From assembly GCF_003732425.1 (NCBI RefSeq), contig NZ_MOBX01000014.1:362816-426815 (forward strand): 64,000 nt of DNA. Reading direction: 5' to 3'. Made by a program: the position numbers and the translations under genes. This DNA comes from Pseudomonas fluorescens. Lineage in GTDB: Bacteria > Pseudomonadota > Gammaproteobacteria > Pseudomonadales > Pseudomonadaceae. Shown one piece after another: positions 1 to 8,483 of this stretch. The notes under the pieces were generated by a model. It ran no database searches and was not told where the DNA came from. It saw only the letters and a list, made by a program, of their open reading frames with translations. Numbering within the stretch: the stretch's first letter is position 1; every line of letters starts with the position of its first letter.

Positions 1-954
1 GCAAGCAAGGATGCACACCAGGTTGATCGGCAGTTTCAGCTCAAGCACGGCACGCAGGGTACCGAACACGGAGGCAGCGCCGCCCATGTCGTACTTCATT
101 TCGTCCATGCCGGCGCCCGGTTTCAGGCTGATGCCGCCGGTGTCGAAGGTGATGCCTTTACCGACCAGGGCATACGGCTTCTCGGATTTCTTGCCGCCGT
201 TGTATTGCATGACGATCAGGCGTGGCGGCTGGGCGCTGCCCTGGCCAACGGCGTAGAACGAGCCCATGCCCAGCGACTTGATCTTCTTCTCGTCGAGCAC
301 TTCGACTTTCAGGTCCTTGAACTCTTTGCCCAGGTTCTTCGCTTGTTCGCCAAGGAAGGTCGGGTGGCAGATGTTCGGCGGCAGGTTGCCCAGATCGCGG
401 GTGAAGGCCATGCCGTTGGCGATTGCAGTGGCGTGATTCACGGCGCGCTGTACTTCAGCTTGCGCAGCCTTGATGGTCAGCAGGGTGACTTTCTTCAGGG
501 CGCGCGGTTCGGCTTTCTGGCTCTTGAACTGGTCGAACGTGTATTCGCCGTCCACCAGGGTTTCTGCCAGTAAACGGGTCTTGCCGTAGCTGTCGCGGCC
601 TTTGACGATGACTTCATCCAGCGCCAGCACGGCGTCGCTGCCGCCCAGGCCTTTGAGTGTGTTGAGGATGCCGGCAACGATTTTGCGGAACGGACGGTCG
701 CCCAGTTCTTCATCCTTGCCCACGCCGACCAGCAGCACGCGTTCGGCTTTGAGGTTTGGCAGGCTGTGCAGCAACAGACTCTGGCCAACCTTGCCGGCCA
801 GATCGCCACGCTTGAGCACGGCGCTGATCGCGCCACCGCTCAGTTCGTCGACCTGTCTGGCGGCGGCGCCGAGTTTGCGGCCTTCGCCGACGGCAACCAC
901 CAGGGTGGCGGTTTTCAACGTTTCTGGGCTAACGCTTTTTACAACCAGTTCCAT
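1..954 (-). CDS. pepA: Leucyl aminopeptidase PepA, N-terminal part (runs off the left edge)
   Basis: About 318 N-terminal residues of a cytosolic M17 leucine aminopeptidase, a hexameric di-metal enzyme that removes N-terminal residues from peptides; in some bacteria it also binds DNA. The protein begins MELVVKSVSPETLK. It contains the N-terminal macro-like domain and the first part of the catalytic domain, with the metal and substrate motif VGKGITFDTGGISLKPG near residue 270. The C-terminal NTDAEGRL motif lies outside the window. The ATG at 954 has an AGGGAT Shine-Dalgarno about 6-7 nt upstream. It is divergent from lptF, as is usual in Pseudomonas. The call is secure; only the C-terminus is missing. 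Confidence 0.95.
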   Translation of the reverse strand, partial: MELVVKSVSPETLKTATLVVAVGEGRKLGAAARQVDELSGGAISAVLKRGDLAGKVGQSLLLHSLPNLKAERVLLVGVGKDEELGDRPFRKIVAGILNTLKGLGGSDAVLALDEVIVKGRDSYGKTRLLAETLVDGEYTFDQFKSQKAEPRALKKVTLLTIKAAQAEVQRAVNHATAIANGMAFTRDLGNLPPNICHPTFLGEQAKNLGKEFKDLKVEVLDEKKIKSLGMGSFYAVGQGSAQPPRLIVMQYNGGKKSEKPYALVGKGITFDTGGISLKPGAGMDEMKYDMGGAASVFGTLRAVLELKLPINLVCILAC

Positions 955-1086
955 GTCCGGATCCCTGAATGAATGGTCAACACGCAGGCGTTCGACGGTG
1001 TCCGCTGTCGCCTGCTTATAGATAGAAGAGGCGCAGGCCAAAGCCTGCGACAAGGGCCGCAGTTTGAACCTCGCTCCCCGCGCCTG

Positions 1087-1369
1087 ACAACCCTAGGGGG
1101 CGTTCTCAATTAGTTTCCACGCCGCGTTGTCGCCTTAAAGCCAGCCAGGCAAGGCGCAGGCCGCTGGGAATGGTTGTTCCCTTTCCAAGGCCTGCAACGC
1201 AGACTGGCCGGCTTTAAGGCACAACCCGAAGGGCCGGGCCTGCTGTTGTGCAGGGCTGCGTTGCTCGAAGCTTATTTGGAATGACCAAACCACGCTTCTC
1301 GCGCCTTGCCCTGCACAACAGCAGACCCGGCGCGGTGTGAAAACTAATTGAGAACGCCCCCTAGGTTGT
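1087..1369. repeat. Three-armed palindromic element, MITE-like, in the pepA-lptF gap
   Basis: The ends at 1087-1126 and 1331-1369 are near-perfect inverted repeats of about 40 bp (core GGGGGCGTTCTCAATTAG). Inside are two further inverted repeats: 1132-1148 with 1204-1220 (17 bp, one mismatch) and 1234-1256 with 1308-1330 (23 bp, one mismatch). Each of these encloses smaller stems, such as GGGAA/TTCCC at 1066+100 bases (1166-1181) and TTTGG/CCAAA at 1275-1289. The whole can fold into a T or cruciform with two long arms. No transposase and no clear target duplication are seen. An 81-codon minus-strand frame inside it looks spurious. I infer a non-autonomous mobile or structured repeat. Confidence 0.75.
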
Positions 1370-1409
1370 ACGATCTGCAAAGGATTACAGACATGGATGA
1401 GTGTGCGCA

Positions 1410-1438
1410 GTGACAGGCGCCCTCAATCACAGGATAAT
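1410..1438 (+). promoter_or_regulatory. Candidate sigma-70 promoter for lptFG
   Basis: GTGACA (1410-1415), a 17-bp spacer and GATAAT (1433-1438); each hexamer matches 5 of 6 consensus bases. It lies about 90 bp upstream of the lptF start and downstream of the palindromic element. Confidence 0.55.
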
Positions 1439-1530
1439 GCCGCATCTTTTTTCGACGGCTCTGCGTTGCGGGCCGGTCGATGTGTTTGCTTGTTTGGCCG
1501 CCTTAGCCTGACAACCCTGGAGTGTCTGGT

Positions 1531-2652
1531 TTGATCGTCTTCCGTTATCTGTCCCGCGAAGTCCTGTTGACCCTCAGTGCCGTGAGTGCCGTGCTGTTGG
1601 TCATCATCATGAGCGGTCGCTTCATCAAATACCTCGCTCAGGCCGCTGCCGGCCAGCTCGATCCGGGTTCGCTGTTCCTGATCATGGGCTATCGCCTGCC
1701 GGGTTTCCTGCAGCTGATTCTGCCGCTGGGCCTGTTCCTCGGGATCCTGCTGGCGTACGGTCGCCTGTACCTGGAAAGCGAGATGACTGTGCTTTCGGCC
1801 ACCGGCATGAGCCAGCAGAAGCTGTTTCGCATGACCTTGTTTCCAGCGACCCTGGTTGCGCTGGTCGTAGCGTGGCTGAGCCTGGGCCTGGCCCCGCAAG
1901 GCGCCAACCAGTTCCAGTTGCTGCTGAACAAGCAGGACGCCCTGACTGAATTCGACACCCTCGAGCCAGGTCGCTTCCAGGCCCTGCGTGACGGCACTCG
2001 GGTCACCTACACCGAAACCTTGAGCGACGATCGCGTCAATCTCGGCAGCGTGTTCATTTCGCAGAAAAACCTCGGTGCCGATCAAAAGGATCGCGGGATT
2101 TCCGTGCTGGTGGCTGAAAAGGGCCGTCAGGAAGTACGCCCCGACGGCAATCGTTACCTGATTCTCGACAACGGTTACCGCTACGACGGCAGCCCGGGTC
2201 AGGCCGATTACCGCGCCATTCACTACGAAACCTACGGTGTGCTGTTGCCCAAACCGGACGTCAGCGAAGAAGTCACCGACCGTGACGCCATGCCGACTTC
2301 GTCCCTGCTGGGCAGCGATGACATCCGCTCCAAAACCGAGCTGCAATGGCGTATGTCCCTGCCGCTGCTGGTGTTTATCGTGACCCTGATGGCGGTGCCG
2401 CTGTCGCGAGTCAATCCGCGCCAAGGGCGTTTCCTCAAGCTGCTGCCGGCGATTCTTCTTTATATGGCTTACCTGACCATCCTGATTGCCGCCCGCGGCG
2501 CCCTTGAAAAAGGCAAGATCCCGCCGGCCCTCGGCCTGTGGTGGGTACACGCGATCTTCCTGTTCATCGGTCTCGGCCTGCTCTATTGGGAGCCGCTGCG
2601 CCTGAAGCTGGCCAGCCGTCGCGCTGCAGCGCTGGAGGTGGCCCGTGGTTAA
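1531..2652 (+). CDS. lptF: LPS export ABC transporter permease LptF
   Basis: Inner-membrane permease of the LptB2FG transporter, which extracts lipopolysaccharide from the inner membrane and passes it to LptC and the periplasmic bridge. The protein of about 373 aa has the LptF/LptG (YjgP/YjgQ) layout: three N-terminal membrane helices, a periplasmic beta-jellyroll domain (about residues 130-265) and three C-terminal helices. I place the start at the TTG at 1531 (MIVFRYLSRE), because GGAG at 1519-1522 sits 8 nt upstream. A GTG at 1522 is in frame but overlaps that Shine-Dalgarno. The stop overlaps the lptG start by 8 nt, so the two are co-translated. The function is secure and the start is likely. 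Confidence 0.93.
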   Translation: MIVFRYLSREVLLTLSAVSAVLLVIIMSGRFIKYLAQAAAGQLDPGSLFLIMGYRLPGFLQLILPLGLFLGILLAYGRLYLESEMTVLSATGMSQQKLFRMTLFPATLVALVVAWLSLGLAPQGANQFQLLLNKQDALTEFDTLEPGRFQALRDGTRVTYTETLSDDRVNLGSVFISQKNLGADQKDRGISVLVAEKGRQEVRPDGNRYLILDNGYRYDGSPGQADYRAIHYETYGVLLPKPDVSEEVTDRDAMPTSSLLGSDDIRSKTELQWRMSLPLLVFIVTLMAVPLSRVNPRQGRFLKLLPAILLYMAYLTILIAARGALEKGKIPPALGLWWVHAIFLFIGLGLLYWEPLRLKLASRRAAALEVARG

Positions 2653-3706
2653 ACTCGACCGCTACATCGGCAGCAGCGTGTTCATGGCGATCATCGCCGT
2701 GCTGGCAATCATTCTCGGCCTGGCAACCTTGTTTGCCTTCATCGATGAGATGGGTGATGTCAGCGACACCTACACCCTCGTTGATGTGTTGAGCTTCGTG
2801 TTGCTGACCGCGCCACGCCGTCTCTACGAAATGCTGCCGATGGCCGCATTGATCGGCTGTCTGATCGGTCTCGGCAGTCTGGCCAGCAGCAGTGAGCTGA
2901 CGGTCATGCGTGCCGCTGGCGTGTCCATCGGCCGGATCGTCTGGGCCGTGATGAAGCCGATGCTGGTGCTGATGCTAGCCGGCGTGTTGATCGGCGAATA
3001 CGTCGCTCCGGCAACTGAAAGTATGGCGCAGGCCAATCGCTCGCTGGCGCAAGGCAGCGGCGACGCACAAAGCGCCAAGCACGGTATGTGGCACCGCCAG
3101 GGTGAAGAGTTCATTCACATCAACGCCGTGCAACCGAACGGCCTGTTGTATGGCGTGACGCGCTATCACTTCGATAAAGAGCGCCACCTGCTGAGTTCGA
3201 GCTTCGCCAAGAAAGCCGAGTTTGACGGCAATCACTGGCAGCTCACCGATGTCGCGACCACCGTGTTCCATGAGCGCAGCACGGAAGTGGTGAACACCCC
3301 GACCGAGCGTTGGGACGTGTCCCTGAGCCCGCAATTGCTGAGCACCGTGGTCATGGCTCCGGAATCGCTGTCGATCAGCGGTCTGTGGGGTTACATCCAC
3401 TATCTGGCCGAGCAGGGCCTGAGCAATGGCCGTTACTGGCTGGCATTTTGGGTCAAGGTGTTGCAGCCACTGGTGACCGCAGCGCTGGTGCTGATGGCGA
3501 TCTCTTTCATCTTCGGGCCGTTGCGCTCGGTGACCCTCGGTCAGCGGGTGTTTACCGGCGTACTGGTGGGCTTCACCTTCCGTATCGTCCAGGATTTGCT
3601 TGGCCCTTCGAGCCTGGTGTTCGGCTTCTCACCGTTGTTTGCGGTGCTGGTGCCGGCCGGGGTCTGTGCGTTGGCGGGTGTCTGGCTGCTTAGACGAGCC
3701 GGTTGA
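2645..3706 (+). CDS. lptG: LPS export ABC transporter permease LptG
   Basis: Second permease of LptB2FG and partner of LptF in LPS extraction. The 353-aa protein shows the same 3 + 3 membrane-helix arrangement around a periplasmic domain and starts MVKLDRYIGSSVFMAI. The GTG start at 2645 lies inside the end of lptF and has a strong GGAGG at 2634-2638. This is the normal lptF-lptG pair of gammaproteobacteria; lptB and lptC are encoded elsewhere. Nothing unusual is seen in the reading frame. Confidence 0.95.
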   Translation: MVKLDRYIGSSVFMAIIAVLAIILGLATLFAFIDEMGDVSDTYTLVDVLSFVLLTAPRRLYEMLPMAALIGCLIGLGSLASSSELTVMRAAGVSIGRIVWAVMKPMLVLMLAGVLIGEYVAPATESMAQANRSLAQGSGDAQSAKHGMWHRQGEEFIHINAVQPNGLLYGVTRYHFDKERHLLSSSFAKKAEFDGNHWQLTDVATTVFHERSTEVVNTPTERWDVSLSPQLLSTVVMAPESLSISGLWGYIHYLAEQGLSNGRYWLAFWVKVLQPLVTAALVLMAISFIFGPLRSVTLGQRVFTGVLVGFTFRIVQDLLGPSSLVFGFSPLFAVLVPAGVCALAGVWLLRRAG

Positions 3707-3737
3707 TGAACAAGCTTTCATCGACTGTTTAACCTTG

Positions 3738-3770
3738 AAAACGCCTCGGTCGACAGATCGGGGCGTTTTT
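3738..3770 (+). terminator. Intrinsic terminator after lptG
   Basis: AACGCC at the left pairs with GGCGTT at the right of a short hairpin, and a run of five T follows. It lies 30 bp after the lptG stop. Confidence 0.7.
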
Positions 3771-3796
3771 GCATGCAATCCGGGTGACAGGCGAAC

Positions 3797-3826
3797 GTGA
3801 CGCTTGCGCCGTGTATCAGGTACAAT
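3797..3826 (+). promoter_or_regulatory. Candidate promoter for lepA-lepB
   Basis: GTGACG (3797-3802), an 18-bp spacer and TACAAT (3821-3826), about 50 bp upstream of the lepA start. The -10 is good and the -35 moderate. Confidence 0.45.
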
Positions 3827-3878
3827 TCCCGGCTATTTTTCGGCGGGCTATGCCTGCAGCCTTTTTGAGTGTTGATCC

Positions 3879-5675
3879 GTGAGTGATTTGAGTCATATCC
3901 GCAATTTCTCCATCATCGCCCACATTGACCATGGCAAGTCGACGCTGGCCGATCGCTTCATCCAGATGTGCGGCGGCCTGGCCGAGCGTGAAATGGAAGC
4001 CCAGGTACTGGATTCCATGGATCTGGAGCGTGAACGCGGGATCACCATCAAGGCCCACAGCGTCACCCTCTATTACAAAGCCAAAGATGGCGTTACCTAC
4101 CAGCTGAACTTCATTGACACCCCGGGCCACGTTGACTTCACCTACGAAGTCAGCCGTTCCCTGGCCGCGTGTGAAGGCGCCTTGCTGGTGGTCGACGCGG
4201 GTCAGGGCGTTGAAGCCCAGTCCGTGGCCAACTGCTACACCGCGATCGAGCAGGGCCTTGAGGTCATGCCGGTGCTGAACAAGATCGACCTGCCGCAGGC
4301 CGAGCCAGACCGCGTCAAGGACGAGATCGAGAAGATCATCGGCATCGACGCCACCGACGCCGTCACCTGCAGCGCCAAGACCGGCCTGGGCGTCGACGAA
4401 GTGCTCGAGCGTCTGGTCGCGACCATTCCTGCGCCAACCGGCAACATCGAAGATCCGCTGCAAGCGTTGATCATCGACTCCTGGTTCGACAACTACCTGG
4501 GCGTTGTTTCCCTGGTGCGCGTGCGCCATGGCCGCGTGAAGAAGGGCGACAAGATCCTCGTCAAGTCCACCGGCAAGGTGCACCTGGTCGACAGCGTCGG
4601 CGTGTTCAATCCGAAGCACACGGCCACCGTTGACCTCAAGGCCGGCGAAGTGGGCTTCATCATCGCCAGCATCAAGGACATCCACGGTGCACCGGTCGGT
4701 GACACCCTGACCCTGAGCTCGACCCCGGATGTCCCGGTACTGCCCGGCTTCAAACGCATCCAGCCACAGGTTTACGCCGGTCTGTTCCCGGTCAGCTCCG
4801 ACGACTTCGAAGATTTCCGCGAAGCGCTGCAGAAACTGACCCTGAACGACTCGTCGCTGCAATACACCCCGGAAAGCTCTGACGCACTGGGCTTCGGCTT
4901 CCGTTGCGGCTTCCTCGGCATGCTGCACATGGAAATCATCCAGGAGCGCCTTGAGCGCGAATACGACCTGGACCTGATCACCACGGCGCCGACGGTAATT
5001 TTCGAGCTGGTGCTGAAAACCGGTGAAACGATTTACGTCGACAACCCATCGAAGCTTCCAGATGTCTCGGCCATCGAGGACATGCGCGAGCCGATCGTGC
5101 GCGCCAATATCCTCGTGCCGCAGGAGCATCTGGGCAACGTCATCACCCTGTGCATCGAGAAGCGCGGCGTTCAAGTCGACATGCTGTTCCTCGGTAATCA
5201 GGTGCAAGTCACCTACGACCTGCCGATGAACGAAGTGGTGCTGGACTTCTTCGACCGTCTCAAATCCACCAGCCGCGGCTATGCTTCGCTGGATTACCAT
5301 TTCGATCGTTACCAATCGGCTAATCTGGTGAAACTGGACGTGCTGATCAACGGCGACAAGGTCGATGCCCTCGCATTGATCGTGCACCGCGACAATTCGC
5401 ACTTCAAAGGTCGCCAGTTGACCGAGAAGATGAAAGAGCTGATTCCTCGTCAGATGTTCGACGTGGCGATTCAGGCCGCCATCGGTGGTCAGATCGTTGC
5501 CCGGACAACCGTCAAGGCACTCAGAAAGAACGTATTGGCCAAATGCTACGGCGGTGACGTAAGCCGTAAGAAGAAACTGCTTGAGAAGCAAAAGGCCGGT
5601 AAGAAACGCATGAAGCAGGTCGGCAACGTGGAAATTCCACAAGAAGCCTTCCTTGCCGTGCTCAGGTTGGAATAG
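3879..5675 (+). CDS. lepA: Elongation factor 4 (LepA)
   Basis: Translational GTPase that acts on ribosomes (back-translocation or initiation/assembly quality control). Its 598 aa is the usual length. The G-domain motifs are intact: AHIDHGKST (P-loop, residues 14-22), DTPGH (G3), NKID (G4) and SAK (G5). EF-G-like domains II, III and V follow, then the LepA-specific C-terminal domain ending in a lysine-rich tail. The start is a GTG at 3879 giving MSDLSHIRNFSI. A long antisense open frame on the minus strand is a composition artefact. lepB follows 9 bp downstream, the classical lepA-lepB operon. Confidence 0.97.
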   Translation: MSDLSHIRNFSIIAHIDHGKSTLADRFIQMCGGLAEREMEAQVLDSMDLERERGITIKAHSVTLYYKAKDGVTYQLNFIDTPGHVDFTYEVSRSLAACEGALLVVDAGQGVEAQSVANCYTAIEQGLEVMPVLNKIDLPQAEPDRVKDEIEKIIGIDATDAVTCSAKTGLGVDEVLERLVATIPAPTGNIEDPLQALIIDSWFDNYLGVVSLVRVRHGRVKKGDKILVKSTGKVHLVDSVGVFNPKHTATVDLKAGEVGFIIASIKDIHGAPVGDTLTLSSTPDVPVLPGFKRIQPQVYAGLFPVSSDDFEDFREALQKLTLNDSSLQYTPESSDALGFGFRCGFLGMLHMEIIQERLEREYDLDLITTAPTVIFELVLKTGETIYVDNPSKLPDVSAIEDMREPIVRANILVPQEHLGNVITLCIEKRGVQVDMLFLGNQVQVTYDLPMNEVVLDFFDRLKSTSRGYASLDYHFDRYQSANLVKLDVLINGDKVDALALIVHRDNSHFKGRQLTEKMKELIPRQMFDVAIQAAIGGQIVARTTVKALRKNVLAKCYGGDVSRKKKLLEKQKAGKKRMKQVGNVEIPQEAFLAVLRLE

Positions 5676-5684
5676 TCAGGTCCT

Positions 5685-6539
5685 ATGTCACTAAATTTCC
5701 CGCTGTTGCTGGTCATCGCCGTGTTCGTCTGCGGCCTGTTGGCGTTGCTTGATCTGTTGATCCTGGCGCCGCGTCGCCGGGCGGCCATTGCCTCTTATCA
5801 AGGCAGTGTCAGCCAGCCCGATGTCGTGGTGGTCGAGAAACTGAACAAAGAGCCGCTGCTGGTTGAATACGGAAAATCGTTCTTCCCGGTGTTGTTCATT
5901 GTGCTGGTGCTGCGTTCATTCCTCGTGGAACCGTTCCAGATCCCGTCGGGTTCGATGAAACCAACCCTGGACGTCGGCGACTTCATTCTGGTGAGCAAGT
6001 TTTCTTACGGGATCCGCCTGCCGGTGATCGACAAGAAAATCATCGAAGTCGGTGACCCGCAGCGTGGCGATGTGATGGTGTTCCGCTACCCAAGCGATCC
6101 GAACGTCAACTACATCAAGCGTGTAGTGGGTCTGCCGGGCGACACGGTGCGTTACACCGCTGACAAGCGTCTGTTTGTGAATGGCGAATCGATTGCCGAG
6201 CAGATGGTCGGCGCCGAGCCGGGCACGCTGGGCAGCGCCGAGTTGTACAAAGAGAAACTGGGCGCCGCCGAGCATCTGATCCGCAAGGAAATGAGCCGCT
6301 ACCGCGCCACGCCGGACCGCTCATGGACAGTGCCCGCCGGGCACTACTTCATGATGGGCGACAACCGCGACAACTCGAATGACAGTCGCTACTGGGATGA
6401 TCCGAACATTCCCAAGGATCTGCTGGGCATGGTTCCCGACCAGAATATCGTCGGCAAGGCCTTCGCGGTCTGGATGAGCTGGCCGGAGCCGAAACTCAGT
6501 CACCTGCCGAATTTCTCGCGGGTTGGCCTGATCAAGTAA
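5685..6539 (+). CDS. lepB: Signal peptidase I (LepB)
   Basis: Membrane-anchored serine protease that removes signal peptides from exported preproteins. The 284-aa protein has one N-terminal membrane helix (residues 4-28), a second near 66-80, and a periplasmic catalytic domain. The catalytic Ser90 (PSGSM) and Lys145 (NYIKRVVGLPGD) are present. The conserved GDNRDNSNDSRYW box is near residue 225. The ATG at 5685 follows lepA by 9 bp, so the two are co-transcribed. A 9-bp perfect hairpin lies just after the stop. Confidence 0.97.
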   Translation: MSLNFPLLLVIAVFVCGLLALLDLLILAPRRRAAIASYQGSVSQPDVVVVEKLNKEPLLVEYGKSFFPVLFIVLVLRSFLVEPFQIPSGSMKPTLDVGDFILVSKFSYGIRLPVIDKKIIEVGDPQRGDVMVFRYPSDPNVNYIKRVVGLPGDTVRYTADKRLFVNGESIAEQMVGAEPGTLGSAELYKEKLGAAEHLIRKEMSRYRATPDRSWTVPAGHYFMMGDNRDNSNDSRYWDDPNIPKDLLGMVPDQNIVGKAFAVWMSWPEPKLSHLPNFSRVGLIK

Positions 6540-6546
6540 TCACACA

Positions 6547-6569
6547 CGGCGCTGTTGACCACAGCGCCG
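6547..6569 (+). promoter_or_regulatory. Perfect hairpin between lepB and rnc (possible RNase III site)
   Basis: CGGCGCTGT (6547-6555) pairs perfectly with ACAGCGCCG (6561-6569) around a 5-nt loop. No T-tract follows, so it is a poor intrinsic terminator. E. coli RNase III cleaves a leader hairpin to autoregulate rnc; a similar role here is inference. Confidence 0.4.
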
Positions 6570-6622
6570 AATGCATTTCTGGAGCCGGCACAATCGGCTT
6601 CGCAATCGCCAGGATTTAATTT

Positions 6623-6712
6623 TTGAACACAGCGTTAATTGTCCCAGGCCTGCGCCGCATCCCGGCGATGGCAGTGGAATCCAGCCACGAACTCAGCGTG
6701 GGTAAACCGTGA
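6623..6712 (+). CDS. Possible 29-codon upstream ORF coupled to rnc
   Basis: A TTG start at 6623 is preceded by AGGA at 6611-6614 (8-nt spacing) and opens 29 sense codons (MNTALIVPGLRRIPAMAV...). The TGA stop overlaps the GTG start of rnc (GTGA). The spacing and overlap suggest translational coupling. I do not recognise the peptide. It could equally be chance in a 170-bp intergenic stretch. Some pseudomonads carry a longer membrane protein gene at this position, which is absent here. Confidence 0.3.
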   Translation: MNTALIVPGLRRIPAMAVESSHELSVGKP

Positions 6713-7398
6713 GCGTTTCTCTAAGCCGTCTCGAGCGCCAGCTCGGTTACACCTTCAAGGATCAGGAGCTGATGCTGCTGGCCCTTACGCACCGCAGTTT
6801 TGCCGGGCGCAACAACGAACGCCTGGAATTTCTCGGTGATGCCATCCTCAACTTCGTCGCCGGCGAGGCGCTCTTTGATCGCTTCCCGCTGGCCCGCGAA
6901 GGCCAGTTGTCGCGTCTGCGCGCACGCCTGGTAAAAGGTGAGACGCTGGCCGTACTGGCTCGCGGCTTTGACCTTGGCGATTACCTGCGACTGGGTTCCG
7001 GTGAGTTGAAAAGTGGCGGTTTCCGTCGCGAATCGATTCTGGCCGATGCCCTCGAAGCCTTGATCGGTGCGATCTATCTCGACGCCGGCATGGACATGGC
7101 GCGCGAGCGTGTGCTGGCCTGGCTGGCCGGTGAGTTCGAAGGCCTGACGCTGGTCGACACCAACAAGGATCCGAAGACCCGCCTGCAGGAACACCTGCAA
7201 TCGCGTGGTTGCGAACTGCCACGCTACGAAGTGGTGGATATCCAGGGCGAGCCGCACTGCCGAACCTTCTTCGTCGAGTGCGAAGTTGTCTTACTGAATG
7301 AAAAAAGCCGAGGTCAGGGTGTGAGCCGTCGTATTGCCGAACAGGTAGCGGCCGCCGCAGCACTGATTGCCCTGGGCGTGGAGAATGGCAATGACTGA
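6709..7398 (+). CDS. rnc: Ribonuclease III
   Basis: Double-strand-specific endoribonuclease for rRNA processing and mRNA turnover. The 229-aa protein is standard: an endonuclease domain (residues 1-150) with the signature ERLEFLGDAIL near residue 38, then a C-terminal dsRNA-binding domain (about 155-225) ending in the KxxxKxxAE-like helix. It starts at a GTG at 6709 (MSVSLSRLERQLGYTF). The stop overlaps the era start region, giving the conserved rnc-era-recO-pdxJ order. Confidence 0.97.
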   Translation: MSVSLSRLERQLGYTFKDQELMLLALTHRSFAGRNNERLEFLGDAILNFVAGEALFDRFPLAREGQLSRLRARLVKGETLAVLARGFDLGDYLRLGSGELKSGGFRRESILADALEALIGAIYLDAGMDMARERVLAWLAGEFEGLTLVDTNKDPKTRLQEHLQSRGCELPRYEVVDIQGEPHCRTFFVECEVVLLNEKSRGQGVSRRIAEQVAAAAALIALGVENGND

Positions 7399-8293
7399 TA
7401 CAAACGCAACTCGCTGTGGCTATGTTGCCATCGTCGGCCGTCCCAACGTCGGCAAGTCGACGCTGCTGAACCACATCCTTGGCCAGAAGCTTGCGATCAC
7501 CTCGCGCAAGCCGCAAACCACTCGCCACAACATGCTCGGCATCAAAACCGAAGGTGACGTGCAGGCGATCTACGTCGATACCCCCGGGATGCACAAGGGT
7601 GGCGAAAAGGCTCTCAACCGTTACATGAACAAAACCGCTTCGGCGGCGTTGAAAGACGTTGATGTGGTGATCTTCGTGGTCGACCGCACCAAGTGGACCG
7701 ACGAAGACCAGATGGTTCTCGAGCGCGTTCAGTACGTCACCGGCCCGTTGATCGTCGCGCTGAACAAGACCGATCGCATCGAAGACAAAGCCGAGCTGAT
7801 GCCGCACCTGAGCTGGTTGCAGGAGCAGTTGCCGAACGCGCAGATCATCCCGATCTCCGCACAGCACGGGCACAACCTCGAAGCGCTGGAAAAGGTCATT
7901 GCCGAACACCTGCCGGAGAACGATCACTTCTTCCCGGAAGACCAGATCACCGACCGCAGCAGCCGTTTCCTTGCCGCCGAACTGGTACGCGAGAAAATCA
8001 TGCGCCAGATGGGCGCCGAGCTGCCGTACCAGATCACCGTGGAAATCGAAGAGTTCAAGCAGCAGGGCAAGACCTTGCACATTCATGCTTTGATTCTCGT
8101 TGAGCGCGACGGCCAGAAGAAGATCATCATTGGCGACAAGGGCGAGCGCATCAAACGCATCGGCACCGAAGCGCGCAAGGACATGGAGCTGCTGTTCGAC
8201 TCCAAGATCATGCTCAACCTGTGGGTCAAGGTGAAGGGCGGCTGGTCCGACGACGAGCGTGCGCTGCGTTCGCTGGGTTACGGCGACCTGTAA
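7391..8293 (+). CDS. era: GTPase Era
   Basis: Essential GTPase that binds the 3' end of 16S rRNA and helps mature the 30S subunit. The 300-aa protein has the G1 motif GRPNVGKST, DTPGMH (G3) and NKTD (G4) in its N-terminal GTPase domain. A C-terminal KH domain contains the GDKGERIKRIG loop. The ATG at 7391 is preferred because GGAG at 7380-7383 is 7 nt upstream; an in-frame ATG at 7385 lacks that spacing. It overlaps the end of rnc by 8 nt. Confidence 0.97.
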   Translation: MTDTNATRCGYVAIVGRPNVGKSTLLNHILGQKLAITSRKPQTTRHNMLGIKTEGDVQAIYVDTPGMHKGGEKALNRYMNKTASAALKDVDVVIFVVDRTKWTDEDQMVLERVQYVTGPLIVALNKTDRIEDKAELMPHLSWLQEQLPNAQIIPISAQHGHNLEALEKVIAEHLPENDHFFPEDQITDRSSRFLAAELVREKIMRQMGAELPYQITVEIEEFKQQGKTLHIHALILVERDGQKKIIIGDKGERIKRIGTEARKDMELLFDSKIMLNLWVKVKGGWSDDERALRSLGYGDL

Positions 8294-8321
8294 CCACCAG
8301 TTTCACTGTGCGAGCGGGCTT

Positions 8322-8454
8322 CTGTGGCGAGGGAGCTTGCTCCCGCTCGGCTGCGAAGCCGTCGTAAAATCGGCCGCCTCGGTGTGCCTGACACACCAAA
8401 TCGCTGATCTTGGGGCTGCTTCGCAACCCAGCGGGAGCAAGCTCCCTCGCCACA
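8322..8454. repeat. REPIN, family B (paired REP) between era and recO
   Basis: The left arm at 8322-8358 carries GTGGCGAGGGAGCTTGCTCC; the right arm at 8415-8454 is its reverse complement (GGGAGCAAGCTCCCTCGCCAC). About 55 bp separate them. It is inside the rnc-era-recO operon, so it lies in the transcript. Confidence 0.85.
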
Positions 8455-8483
8455 ATTGATGATCTTCAGAGATCTTTCGGCTT

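Noticed and set aside
1135..1380. 81-codon minus-strand ORF in the three-armed element
   Set aside because: It consists almost wholly of inverted-repeat sequence and has no Shine-Dalgarno.
3816..5642. 608-codon open frame on the minus strand opposite lepA
   Set aside because: It is the mirror of a high-GC, third-position-biased gene. It has no family resemblance and lepA is unmistakable on the plus strand.
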